Assembly (NCBI GenBank): GCA_038198775.1
Contig: JBBPZV010000006.1
Span: 1-64,000 of the forward strand
Direction: 5' to 3'
Length of the DNA stretch: 64,000 nt
DNA from: JACCYJ01 sp038198775
GTDB taxonomy: Bacteria; Actinomycetota; Actinomycetes; Propionibacteriales; Nocardioidaceae
Made by a program: the position numbers and the translations under genes. Below, in pieces: positions 8,361 through 16,716 of the stretch (position 1 is the stretch's first letter; each line of letters opens with the position of its first letter). A model generated the notes under the pieces. It was not told where the DNA came from. It did not search any database and saw nothing but the letters and a program-made list of their open reading frames with translations.

Positions 8361-9119
8361 TCACGCCCGGCTGCGTGACCGCCTCGAGAGTACGCGACGC
8401 ATCGCACCCAGCCTGTGCTCGAGGCCCCAGGCGGTGATGCGCACCAGCGACTCCACCACCACCGCAAGGTCCATCTTCGACACGCCGTATCGGCGCTCGA
8501 CGAACGTGATGGGCACCTCCACCACCCGGCACCCCGCGTCGACCGCGCGGCGCACGATGTCCACCTGGAAGCAGTAGCCGGCCGAGGCCACCTGGTCCAG
8601 CTGCAGCCTTTCGAGGGTCCGGCGGTGCAGGACCCGGTAGCCACCGGTCGCGTCGTGCACCGGCAGTCCCAGCAGCAGGCGGGTGTAGGCGTTGCCGGCC
8701 CGCGACAAGACCTCGCGCTGGCGGGGCCAGTTGCACACCGACCCACCCGGTACCCAACGCGAACCCAGCACCACGTCCGCCCGGTCCGAGACGGCAAGCA
8801 GCGCTGGCAGCTGGGTGGGTTGGTGGGACCCGTCGGCGTCCATCTGCACGAAGGCGGTGTAGCCCCGCTCCAGGCCCCACTGGTAGCCCTCTAGGTAGGC
8901 CACCCCGAGTCCCTGCTTGCCCAGCCGGTGCAGCACCCGCAGCTGCGGATCGGTTGCGGCCAGCTCGTCTGCCAGTTTCCCGGTGCCGTCCGGGGACGCG
9001 TCGTCGATGACGAGCACATCGGCCTGCGGGACCGCGGTGCGTACGCCTTCCACCAGGCCGCGCAGGTTGTCGTACTCGTCGTAGGTGGGGATGAGCACCA
9101 GCAACCCGTCGGAGGTCAC
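8361..9119 (-). CDS. ppm1: polyprenol monophosphomannose synthase
   Basis: A 252-residue GT2 glycosyltransferase. The opening LLVLIPTYDEYDNL, the nucleotide-binding VLVIDDASPDGTG and the QMDADGSH acidic motif define the dolichol-phosphate mannose synthase type. It transfers mannose from GDP-mannose to polyprenyl phosphate for lipoarabinomannan and protein mannosylation. The GTG start overlaps the lnt stop by four bases (GTGA), so translation is coupled. In M. tuberculosis the two activities are joined in one polypeptide; here they remain separate but overlapping genes. Confidence 0.93.
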   Translation of the reverse strand: MTSDGLLVLIPTYDEYDNLRGLVEGVRTAVPQADVLVIDDASPDGTGKLADELAATDPQLRVLHRLGKQGLGVAYLEGYQWGLERGYTAFVQMDADGSHQPTQLPALLAVSDRADVVLGSRWVPGGSVCNWPRQREVLSRAGNAYTRLLLGLPVHDATGGYRVLHRRTLERLQLDQVASAGYCFQVDIVRRAVDAGCRVVEVPITFVERRYGVSKMDLAVVVESLVRITAWGLEHRLGAMRRVLSRRSRSRA

Positions 9120-10699
9120 CGCGGACCGCCGACGAGAGAGTCGGACGGTCGTTCGTCCCCTACCACCGAAGCGGCGTCGGTCTCCTCCACCGCTGACGAT
9201 GCCGAACCGCCACGGCGCCGACGCACCCGGCGAACCGCGGCGGCGAGCAGCAGCCCGGCGGCGACCATCGTCAACGCGTACTCGAGCCAGCCCCCGACAC
9301 GTACTCCGAGAGTGACTCCGTTGCCCAGCTGCACCGAGGTGACCAGCACCTGCGCCTGCCCTGACCGGGAGCGGCTGACGACCTGGCCGCCGGCGCCGAC
9401 CACGCCGCTGATCCCGTCGGTGGAGGCGACCACGACCTCCTTGCCGGTCTCGATGGCACGCAACCGGGAGATTGCCCACTGCTGTTCGGGCTGACCGGTG
9501 CCCAAGTAGGTGGCGTTATTAGTCTGGACGACGAGCAGTTGCGCGCCGCCTCTCGCCACGTCACGCACGACGTCGTCGTACGCCACGTCGAAGCACAGCA
9601 TGTCCCCCACCAGCGCCGGCCCGACCTGGAGCAGACCCGGCCGCTGACCGGGGAGCATGTCGCGGGGGATCTGGTCGAGCCGGGTGAACCAGGTGGCCAG
9701 CATCGAGCGGAACGGGATGTACTCACCGAACGGGACCAGGCGGCGCTTGACGTACTCGGCGCCCGGACCGGTGACCGGGTCCCACACGATGCCGACGTTG
9801 AGAGCGGTGCCCGCTCGCGGACCGTCGAGGATCGACCCGACCAGGGTCGGGACACCGACGTCCTGAACGGCACGGTCGATGAGTTGGCGCGCCCCTGGGA
9901 CGTGGAAGGGGTCGATGTCGGAGGAGTTCTCCGGCCAGAGGACCAGGTCCGCGGGTGCCTGACGCCCCGCCCTGACCGCCGCGGCGTAATGCTCGGTGAG
10001 CCGCGCATGGTTGCGCAGCACCTGCTCCTGCTGGCCGAAGCCGTTCGCCCCGGTGCCGGGCACGTCGCCCTGGATCACCGCCACCGTGGCCGCACCGGCC
10101 GGCGCCCCAACGCCGGTGGGCACCAGCAGGGAACCCGCTGCGACCGCGACGGCCGCTCCGACCGCCCCGAGCGCGACATGCCAGCGTCCACGCCGCTCCC
10201 ACGCCAGCACCAGCAGGCAACCGAGAGCGAAGACGATGCCGCTCAGGGCCGGCACCCCGACCCAGCGCGCGTAGTCGGCCAGCGGGGTGTTCGTGGTGGC
10301 GAAGGCCAGCCGTCCCCACGGGAACCCGTGGAACGGCACCGTGCTGCGCAGGTGCTCGGCCGCCACCCAGCAGCAGGTCGCCGCCACCGGCCACCACCGG
10401 CCGCGGGTGGTGAGGGCGAACGCCAACCCGAACAGGGCGTAGAACAACCCCTCGACGGCGGCCAGCCCCAACCAGGCGTCGGAGCCGATGACGCGCAGCC
10501 ACGGCATCAGCGCCACCATGAAGACCCAGCCGAAGCCGAAACCACTCGCCGCCGCCGTCCGCGGCGAGGCCCCACGCAGGCTGACCACCAACCCGACCAG
10601 GCCTGCCAGCAGCAGCGGCCACCACCCGTACGGCGGGAAGCCGGAGGCGACCGCCAAGCCACTTGCCGCGGCGACGGCGAGGCGGGCGGGCAACGGCAT
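9116..10699 (-). CDS. lnt: apolipoprotein N-acyltransferase
   Basis: A 527-residue protein with about seven membrane segments in the first 210 residues, a nitrilase-like domain from about 225, and a final transmembrane helix. The triad can be placed: Glu in LVLWPENSSDID, Lys in YVKRRLVPFGEYIPF, and Cys in GDMLCFDVAYDD. It adds the third acyl chain to lipoproteins. The ATG follows GAGGG at seven bases; a TAGCGT at 10732-10737 would be the promoter. The C-terminus is a low-complexity arginine- and serine-rich cytosolic tail. It forms an operon with ppm1. Confidence 0.93.
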   Translation of the reverse strand: MPLPARLAVAAASGLAVASGFPPYGWWPLLLAGLVGLVVSLRGASPRTAAASGFGFGWVFMVALMPWLRVIGSDAWLGLAAVEGLFYALFGLAFALTTRGRWWPVAATCCWVAAEHLRSTVPFHGFPWGRLAFATTNTPLADYARWVGVPALSGIVFALGCLLVLAWERRGRWHVALGAVGAAVAVAAGSLLVPTGVGAPAGAATVAVIQGDVPGTGANGFGQQEQVLRNHARLTEHYAAAVRAGRQAPADLVLWPENSSDIDPFHVPGARQLIDRAVQDVGVPTLVGSILDGPRAGTALNVGIVWDPVTGPGAEYVKRRLVPFGEYIPFRSMLATWFTRLDQIPRDMLPGQRPGLLQVGPALVGDMLCFDVAYDDVVRDVARGGAQLLVVQTNNATYLGTGQPEQQWAISRLRAIETGKEVVVASTDGISGVVGAGGQVVSRSRSGQAQVLVTSVQLGNGVTLGVRVGGWLEYALTMVAAGLLLAAAVRRVRRRRGGSASSAVEETDAASVVGDERPSDSLVGGPR

Positions 10700-11118
10700 G
10701 GGGGTTCCCTCACGAGCGGGGACAGGTCTCCACGCTACCGGTCGGGGACAAGGGACGCACAGAGCCCGACGCCCCTCGGACCGACCGGGACCCGTTGGCG
10801 GCGGGCCGTCGTGCCGTTGTCTACCAGGCGGCGGGCTCTGCACGTGTCCCATCCCGCCACCGCAAGGTACGGCCGGCACGCGGCGAGACGTGGAGTCTGG
10901 AACCGGACCCCAGTCCCGAGGCCACGCGGCTGCCGGCTCACGGTGTCGGCTGCACGATGGACACGAGGAGCCTGCCGAGCGGTTTCAGACCTGTCAACAG
11001 CGCCGTGACCTGCGACGATAAGGCGTCCGCGCAGGTCAGCGCGAGACGGCGGTTTCCCAGGAATTTTCGCCCGATTTCCCGGTTTGCGGCTCTCGGGAGC
11101 GGCGAGTCCGGCGCAGCT
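10700..11118. other. 419-bp intergenic region between lnt and kal
   Basis: The right part lies downstream of kal and the left part upstream of lnt. The only element I can support is a -10 hexamer TAGCGT (10732-10737, minus strand) for lnt with a leader of about 30 nt. Open frames here lack start signals and conserved features. I see no RNA gene or clear terminator after kal. Confidence 0.5.
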
Positions 11119-11535
11119 TCAGCCGGCCGGCGGCACCACAACGGTGCCGGTGGCGCTCACCGCGAGCACCGGCTCGGCGAGCACCTGGGCCGCCGATTCG
11201 ACGGTCCCGGGAAGACCGCGGCACACCACCCGGGCCTCCATCGTGAGGACGCGACTGCGCCGTCCCACACGGGAAACGGTCGCGCTCACCTCGAGCACGT
11301 CACCGGCACGCACCGGGGCGAGGAACTGCACGTCAGCGTACGAGGCAAACAGCCCTTCGTCCCCGTCGGTCCGGATGCACGCCTCGGTGGCGACGTCGCC
11401 GAACAGTCCGAGCACGTACGCCCCGTCGACGAGGTGCCCGGCGTAGTGGGCCTCGGCGTACGACACGTACCGTCGGTGCGTGACCCGCAGGCCGAGACGG
11501 GGGTCGGGCGGCGCGGAGTTCCCGGGTGTGCTCAT
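11119..11535 (-). CDS. kal: 3-aminobutyryl-CoA ammonia-lyase (hotdog fold)
   Basis: A 138-residue hotdog-domain protein: an early LRVTHRRYVSYAEAHYAGHLVDGAYVLGLFGDVATE segment, then the central strands ASYADVQFLAPVRAGDVLEV. Alone this would only be called a thioesterase-like protein, but its four-base overlap with kamE and place in a lysine aminomutase operon identify Kal, which deaminates L-3-aminobutyryl-CoA to crotonyl-CoA. The start ATG overlaps the kamE stop (ATGA). It is the last gene of the minus-strand operon. Confidence 0.82.
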   Translation of the reverse strand: MSTPGNSAPPDPRLGLRVTHRRYVSYAEAHYAGHLVDGAYVLGLFGDVATEACIRTDGDEGLFASYADVQFLAPVRAGDVLEVSATVSRVGRRSRVLTMEARVVCRGLPGTVESAAQVLAEPVLAVSATGTVVVPPAG

Positions 11536-12308
11536 GCGATGCCCCGGTGGGGCTCGCTGCGCCCGCCTCGACGAACGACGAGGGCGTCGACGAGGTAGCT
11601 CGCCACCTCTGCGGGGGTGGTGCCGCGGGAGAAGACCCGGTCGACGCCGAGCTCGGCGGTCAGCGCCTCGTCGAAGCGGGGGCCGCCGACGATGAGCAGG
11701 GGCCGTTGCCGAGCGGGGTAGGCCTCCCGGAAGGCGGCCGACATCTCCTTGGTGTTCAGCAGGTGGGCGTCTCGCTGGGTCACCACCTGCGACACCAGCA
11801 CCGCGTCGGCTCGCTCCTGGCGTGTCCGAGCGACCAGCTGGGGAACCGAGACCTGCGCCCCGAGGTTGACGACCCGCAGCTCCCGGTAGTACTCGAGGCC
11901 CTTCTCCCCCGCGAAGCCCTTGATGTTGAGGATCGCGTCGATCCCCACCGTGTGCGCGTCGGTGCCGATGCAGGCGCCGACGACGCTCAGCCGGCGACGC
12001 AGGCCCTTTCGGATCGCGAGGTTCACCTCCTTGGGCGACAGCAGCGGGTAGTCGCGCTCGAAGACCGTGACCTTGGTGACGTCGACGAGGTGGTTGACCC
12101 GGCCGTACACGATGAAGAAGGTGTGCCCCGGGCCCATTGCCTTGGCGTGCACGACCATCGCGGGGTCGACGCCCATCCGTGCGGCCAGCTGTGCCGCGGC
12201 ACCCTCGGCGAGCTTGTCGTGCGGCAACGGCAGCGTGAACGACACCTGCACCATGCCGTCGCCGGTGGTGTCACCGTACGGTCGCAGCACCGTCGGGTCG
12301 TCGTTCAC
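11532..12308 (-). CDS. kamE: beta-lysine 5,6-aminomutase, cobalamin-binding (beta) subunit
   Basis: A 258-residue protein with the base-off cobalamin motif DAHTVG within IGTDAHTVGIDAILNIKG, preceded by an N-terminal dimerisation region (VQVSFTLPLPHD). With KamD it forms the adenosylcobalamin- and PLP-dependent enzyme moving the 6-amino group of beta-lysine to C5, giving 3,5-diaminohexanoate. The lysine that holds PLP on the small subunit should lie between the dimerisation part and the cobalamin fold. The GTG start overlaps the kamD stop by four bases. Confidence 0.92.
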   Translation of the reverse strand: MNDDPTVLRPYGDTTGDGMVQVSFTLPLPHDKLAEGAAAQLAARMGVDPAMVVHAKAMGPGHTFFIVYGRVNHLVDVTKVTVFERDYPLLSPKEVNLAIRKGLRRRLSVVGACIGTDAHTVGIDAILNIKGFAGEKGLEYYRELRVVNLGAQVSVPQLVARTRQERADAVLVSQVVTQRDAHLLNTKEMSAAFREAYPARQRPLLIVGGPRFDEALTAELGVDRVFSRGTTPAEVASYLVDALVVRRGGRSEPHRGIA

Positions 12309-13882
12309 TGGGCCTCCAGCAGCTCGCTGGCCGGGTTGAAGTAGCCGTCGGCCTTGCGGGCGACGCCGTCGAGCCCGCGACCGGCGTCGGCCGGCCGTTT
12401 CATCAGCCCGAACGTGCCGTCTGCGATCGCGTCGAGCAGTCCCCCCTCGTGCTCGATGATTTGGTCGAGCAGGTCGATGCTCTCCGCGAGCACCCGCCGG
12501 GCGCGGGTGTTGACGAAGCCGTCCGGGGTCGGGCGGAAGTCCTCCCACAGGCTGCCGCAGGCGTTCATCACGTAGCGCACGTTCTGCAGTGCGAGGTCGC
12601 GGTCGGACAGCCAGGGGGTCACGACCGCCTCGGTCATCATGCCGACCAGCAAGATGCCCTGCCCGGTCATGGCGCCGACAAGGTTGAAGAAGCCGTCGAG
12701 CAGGTAGCCGCGGAACACGTCGCCGGTCATGTGGCGGGTCGGCGGCATCCACTTCAGGGGCGCATCAGGGAAGAGCTGGCGGGCGAGCAGGGCATGCGCC
12801 AGCTCCAGCCGGAAGCTGTCGGGCAGGTCCGGGTTGATCTCGAAGGCGTGCCCCAGGCCCAGCTGCCAGTCCGCGAGCCCGGCCTCCTTCGCGAAGTACT
12901 CATTGAGCAGCTGGCTCACCGTGACCGTGTGCGCCGCCTCGACGGCGTCGGCGGTGGTGAGGTAGTTGTCTTCGCCGGTGTTGATGATGATGCCCGCCCG
13001 GGCGTGCACCTGGCGGCTGAAGCGCTGGTCGACGAACGTGCGTACCGGGTTGATGTCGCGGAAGAGGATGCCGTACATCGAGTCGTTCAGCATCATGTCC
13101 AGCCGCTCGAGGCCAGCCAGCGTGGCGATCTCCGGCATGCACAGGCCGGAGGCGTAGTTGGTGAGCCGCACGTAGCGGCCGAGCTCGGCGCTGGTCTCGT
13201 CCAGGGCGGCCCGCATCAGCCGGAAGTTCTCCTGGGTGGCGTACGTGCCGGCGAAGCCCTCCCGGGTGGCGCCCTCTGGGACGTAGTCGAGCAGCGACTG
13301 GCCGGTGGAGCGGATGACCGCGATGACGTCGGCGCCCTCTCGGGCCGCCGCCTGCGCCTGCGGCATGTCCTCGTAGATGTCGCCGGTCGCGACGATGAGA
13401 TAGATCCACGGCTTGCGCGGGGCGTCCCCCCACCGGCGCACCAGTCGTTCCCGCTCCCGGCGACGAGCGTCGATGCGGCGTACTCCAGAGCGCACCGAGC
13501 GCCGGGCCGCGGAACGGGCTCGCCCGGCGTCGCGGCCGTCGGGGAGACGGAACCGTACGGAGCCGACCGACGCCTTGGCCGCGAGCTCGGCGAGGTCGGC
13601 CGCCTCACCGCGAACCAATGCGTCCCACACCGGGAGGCTGACCCCGGTCTCGATCCCGGTGTCTGCCCGGACGGTGTCGACCAGCCGGTTGACCCACGGT
13701 GTGCCGTCGGGGTCGGCCCCGCCGAGCCCCGCCAGGCGCAGCGTCGCCCGCTCGACCGACACCGTGGTGTGCTGTTGCGCAAGCTCGACGATGGGGCCAC
13801 CGGCCCGCTTCGCCAGGGTGCGCGCCCGGCGCACGACGGCAGGGTCGAGGTCCAGCTTGGTGGACATGGTCGAGGTGGGCAC
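12305..13882 (-). CDS. kamD: beta-lysine 5,6-aminomutase, catalytic (alpha) subunit
   Basis: About 525 residues, close to the usual 515-520. Conserved blocks include PWIYLIVATGDIYEDMPQAQ, RSTGQSLLDYVPEGAT, TNYASGLCMPEIA and MNDSMYGILFRDIN-like text in the TIM-barrel domain. It holds the PLP and substrate site and works with KamE. I start at a GTG (13882) with GGAG eight bases upstream; an ATG at 13867 without a good ribosome site is the alternative and fits family alignments equally. A TATTCT hexamer at 13919-13924 may give kamD-kamE-kal an internal promoter. Confidence 0.93.
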   Translation of the reverse strand: MPTSTMSTKLDLDPAVVRRARTLAKRAGGPIVELAQQHTTVSVERATLRLAGLGGADPDGTPWVNRLVDTVRADTGIETGVSLPVWDALVRGEAADLAELAAKASVGSVRFRLPDGRDAGRARSAARRSVRSGVRRIDARRRERERLVRRWGDAPRKPWIYLIVATGDIYEDMPQAQAAAREGADVIAVIRSTGQSLLDYVPEGATREGFAGTYATQENFRLMRAALDETSAELGRYVRLTNYASGLCMPEIATLAGLERLDMMLNDSMYGILFRDINPVRTFVDQRFSRQVHARAGIIINTGEDNYLTTADAVEAAHTVTVSQLLNEYFAKEAGLADWQLGLGHAFEINPDLPDSFRLELAHALLARQLFPDAPLKWMPPTRHMTGDVFRGYLLDGFFNLVGAMTGQGILLVGMMTEAVVTPWLSDRDLALQNVRYVMNACGSLWEDFRPTPDGFVNTRARRVLAESIDLLDQIIEHEGGLLDAIADGTFGLMKRPADAGRGLDGVARKADGYFNPASELLEAQ

Positions 13883-13918
13883 GACGAGAACTCCGGGAAG
13901 GTTTGTGGCGACGCAGGC

Positions 13919-13924
13919 AGAATA
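13919..13924 (-). promoter_or_regulatory. candidate internal -10 (TATTCT) before kamD
   Basis: It lies in the 58-bp gap between the amidohydrolase stop and kamD, with the predicted transcript start about 30 nt before the GTG. No clear -35. Confidence 0.3.
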
Positions 13925-13940
13925 CCGCAGGACTTCCGGG

Positions 13941-15530
13941 TCACCGGCCGGCCGGCGAGCGATCTTCCCGAGTTGAGTAGCCGGCGTCATAGACCGTTCG
14001 TCCGCCGACGACGGTGCGCTGGCACCTGGGCAGCGCAACTCCGTCCCCCAGCAGGGGCAGTCCGTCGCGCAGGCCGCCGGGCACCTCCCACACCGCGTAC
14101 GTCGCGGGCGCGCCGGACCGCAGGACGCCGGCGCCGTCTCGACCGCCAGCCCGCCAGCCACCCCTGGTGTGCGCATCGAACGCGACGGGAACCGGCATCC
14201 GCTGGGCGCCGTTGCGGTGCCGGACCGCCGCGCGTACCGCGGCCCATGGATCCATCGGCGTCACAGGGCTGTCCGAGCCGAAGGCGAGCGCGATGCCCTG
14301 CCGCGCCAGGGCGCCGAACGGGTTCATCGGGGCCCAGCGCTCGCCCAGCCGTCGCGCGTACAGCCCGTCGGGTCCTCCCCAGACGGCGTCGAAGGCCGGT
14401 TGCACACTCGCGCTCACCCCCAGCTCGCTGAGCAGGCCGACGCCTTCGAGGACCATCATCTCGAGGTGTTCCAACCGGTGTCGCGCCGCGATGACCGGGC
14501 CCGTGCCGAGTTCGGCAGCCGCGGCCCGGAACCCCGCCAGGACGGTCGCGACCGCACGGTCGCCGATGACGTGGAAGCCGGCCTGGAGACCACGGCGGGT
14601 GCAGCCGACCACGTGCGCGCCAACCTGCTCCGCGTCGAGATACAGGTGGCCGCGGCTCTGCGGCGCGTCGGTGTAGGGAGCGTCTAGTGCCGCGGTGCGG
14701 GAACCGATCGAGCCGTCCGCACACAGGTCCCCGGCCAGCCCACGGCAGGCGTACGCGACGGCGACGTCGTAGGCCCCCAGCTCGCCCCAGTAGCGCACCA
14801 CCTCTGGCAACGGCTGGCTGGCGGCTAGTTGGTCGAGCAGCGCGAAGTCCTCCAGCTTGGAGAGGTGCGGTGCCCCGAGCTCGTGCACGGCACCGAGGCC
14901 GGCGGACGACGCCCGGTGCAGTGCGGTCTCGATCGCCTCCCGCCGCATCGCCGGCGGGACCAGGGAGTCGGCCGCGGCCCTGGCCGCGTGGTGGGCGTCG
15001 CGCTCGACCCGTCCCCGAGCGCTCCAGCCCGCCAGCGCCGCGATCCGAGGGGCGCGCGCGAGTAGGCCGCTGGACACCACCGCGGAGTGCACGTCGACGC
15101 GAGCGAGGTAGGCAGGTCTGCCCCCGACCGCCCGGTCGACCTCGGCGATGCCGGGCGCTTCGGCCGGCGACCAGTCGCTCTCGTCCCAGCCGTGGCCGAG
15201 GATGACCGGATCGGTGCTGGCGGCGGCATGGGCGGCGACCCGGTCGAGAGCGGCCGTCCGCGACCCGGCCCCGCGCAAATCCACACCGCGAGCGGCCAGA
15301 CCGGTCTGGGCGAGATGCACGTGGGCGTCGACGAACGCAGGGGTGACAAGCGCGCCCTCGAGGTCGACGACATCGGTGGCGGCGTCGGCGTAGCGATCGG
15401 AGCCGGAGTCGTCGCCGAGCCAGGTGACGTCCGCCCCGTCGACCGCCATCGCGGTCGCAGCCGGATGGTCCGGGGCATAGACCCGCCCGCCTCGGAGCAC
15501 GACGCGGCTGGTGCTCGCCCGGCCGGTCAT
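13941..15530 (-). CDS. amidohydrolase family protein (YtcJ-like)
   Basis: A 529-residue metal-dependent hydrolase. The first metal pair is VDAHVHLAQTG (about 69-79); further ligands are in GFHVIGDRAV and RHRLEHLEMM, and the terminal acid in AFGSDSPVTPMDPW. This is the N-acyl/amide-hydrolase type (amidohydrolase_3). It sits between kdd and kamD; its ATG overlaps the kdd stop (ATGA), so it belongs to the lysine operon. It is not one of the classical lysine-fermentation enzymes. It could release lysine or a lysine intermediate from an acylated or cyclic (lactam) form, which is inference. Confidence 0.85.
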   Translation of the reverse strand: MTGRASTSRVVLRGGRVYAPDHPAATAMAVDGADVTWLGDDSGSDRYADAATDVVDLEGALVTPAFVDAHVHLAQTGLAARGVDLRGAGSRTAALDRVAAHAAASTDPVILGHGWDESDWSPAEAPGIAEVDRAVGGRPAYLARVDVHSAVVSSGLLARAPRIAALAGWSARGRVERDAHHAARAAADSLVPPAMRREAIETALHRASSAGLGAVHELGAPHLSKLEDFALLDQLAASQPLPEVVRYWGELGAYDVAVAYACRGLAGDLCADGSIGSRTAALDAPYTDAPQSRGHLYLDAEQVGAHVVGCTRRGLQAGFHVIGDRAVATVLAGFRAAAAELGTGPVIAARHRLEHLEMMVLEGVGLLSELGVSASVQPAFDAVWGGPDGLYARRLGERWAPMNPFGALARQGIALAFGSDSPVTPMDPWAAVRAAVRHRNGAQRMPVPVAFDAHTRGGWRAGGRDGAGVLRSGAPATYAVWEVPGGLRDGLPLLGDGVALPRCQRTVVGGRTVYDAGYSTREDRSPAGR

Positions 15531-16591
15531 GGCGCCGCCGGCAACCGCGACTCGAACAATCCGCGTACCCCCCGGTTGTCGCGCACCACCTGCAGGGCGT
15601 AGTCGGCGTGTCCGGGGACGTACCCGTTGCCGATCAGCATCGTGACGTCGGCCGCCAGTCCTTCGGCACTCAGCGCGGCGGCGCTGAACGAGGTCGCCAT
15701 CGAGAAGAACACGACCGTGCCCCCGGCCGCCGTCGACCAGACCGCGCCGCCCTCGCATCCTGGGACGTCCACGCACACCACGGTGACGTCGGCGGGTCCG
15801 CCGGCAGAGGTCACGGCCCGCGACAGCGCCACCGGGTCGCGGGCATCCGCAAGCACGACGGCGTCCGCCAGCCGGGCCTCCGCCAGGGCCTGTGCCTCTC
15901 CCGTGGTCGGCACCACTCCGATGGTCCTCCCGGCGCCGGCCGCCGCCGCCGCCGCCAGCGACAGCGACCCGCTCTTGCCGGCGGCCCCGATCACGGCGAC
16001 CACGGGGGCCGGCTGCCGCTGCCGGTACTCCCGTACGACTCGTGCGGTCAGCGCCGGCGCCCCACAGACGTCCAGCACCGACAGGGCCAGCTCGGTCGGG
16101 AGATCGGCGGGGAGCCGAGCCGCGATGCTGCGGCCGAACAAGATCGCGTGGCCCTCGCAAGGCACCTGCTCGCCGGCGCCGTCCCAGCGAGCCAGACCGT
16201 CGGTGATCATCAGCGGCGTCAGCGTCAACGACACCAGCGTGGCCACCCGGTCACCGCGAGCCAGTCCGAGCGGTGACCGCTCCCCCACCTCGTCGACCAC
16301 GCCGACGAGCATGCCGCCGGAGCCGGTGACCGGGTTGTGCATCTTGCCGCGTGCCGCGACGATCTCCAGCACGGCGGCTCGCACCTGCGCCCCGTCGCCC
16401 GGGTACTCCTGCTGCAGCTGACGGAAGCTGGCGGCGTCGAGGTTCAACCGTTCCACCCGGACCCGCGCCTCGTCGGGCCACAGGGCAGGACTGGCGTCGA
16501 GTCGTTCGGCCGCCTGCGGCAAGACGCCTTCCGGGGCGATCACCCGGTGCAGGCCGACCGGTGACGGCGGAGTCGGTCGGGACTCGTTCAC
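15527..16591 (-). CDS. kdd: L-erythro-3,5-diaminohexanoate dehydrogenase
   Basis: A 354-residue protein with the opening HRVIAPEGVLPQAAERLD, the conserved RGKMHNPVTGSGGMLVG block and a nucleotide-binding fold VVAVIGAAGKSGSLSLAAA at about 195-215. Kdd oxidatively deaminates 3,5-diaminohexanoate to 3-keto-5-aminohexanoate with NAD. The second of two GTG codons is chosen because GAAGGG precedes it by eight bases. It is the first gene of the minus-strand operon and is divergent from kamA. Confidence 0.9.
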   Translation of the reverse strand: MNESRPTPPSPVGLHRVIAPEGVLPQAAERLDASPALWPDEARVRVERLNLDAASFRQLQQEYPGDGAQVRAAVLEIVAARGKMHNPVTGSGGMLVGVVDEVGERSPLGLARGDRVATLVSLTLTPLMITDGLARWDGAGEQVPCEGHAILFGRSIAARLPADLPTELALSVLDVCGAPALTARVVREYRQRQPAPVVAVIGAAGKSGSLSLAAAAAAGAGRTIGVVPTTGEAQALAEARLADAVVLADARDPVALSRAVTSAGGPADVTVVCVDVPGCEGGAVWSTAAGGTVVFFSMATSFSAAALSAEGLAADVTMLIGNGYVPGHADYALQVVRDNRGVRGLFESRLPAAP

Positions 16592-16668
16592 GTACACGTC
16601 CCTTCGTCGGAAACGAGAGATCCTCCGGTGTCCCGGTGGACTCGCCGCAAAGTCTTTCGTACTCTGGG

Positions 16669-16689
16669 GGGAGGACGAGACATCCTCCC
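16669..16689. promoter_or_regulatory. inverted repeat in the kdd-kamA divergent promoter region
   Basis: GGGAGGA (16669-16675), seven bases, TCCTCCC (16683-16689). It lies centrally in the 125-bp divergent region and could be an operator for both arms of the lysine cluster. A TACTCT just upstream (16660-16665) could be the kamA -10. Confidence 0.4.
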
Positions 16690-16716
16690 ATAGTCGTCTG
16701 CATCCTAAGGAGTCCC

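Noticed and set aside
10700..11118. A gene or small RNA in the lnt-kal gap
   Set aside because: Open frames lack start signals and conserved features; no strong fold with a terminator is visible.
12449..14431. Plus-strand open frame of 660 codons opposite kamD and the amidohydrolase
   Set aside because: Antisense shadow; kamD and the amidohydrolase have diagnostic motifs on the minus strand.
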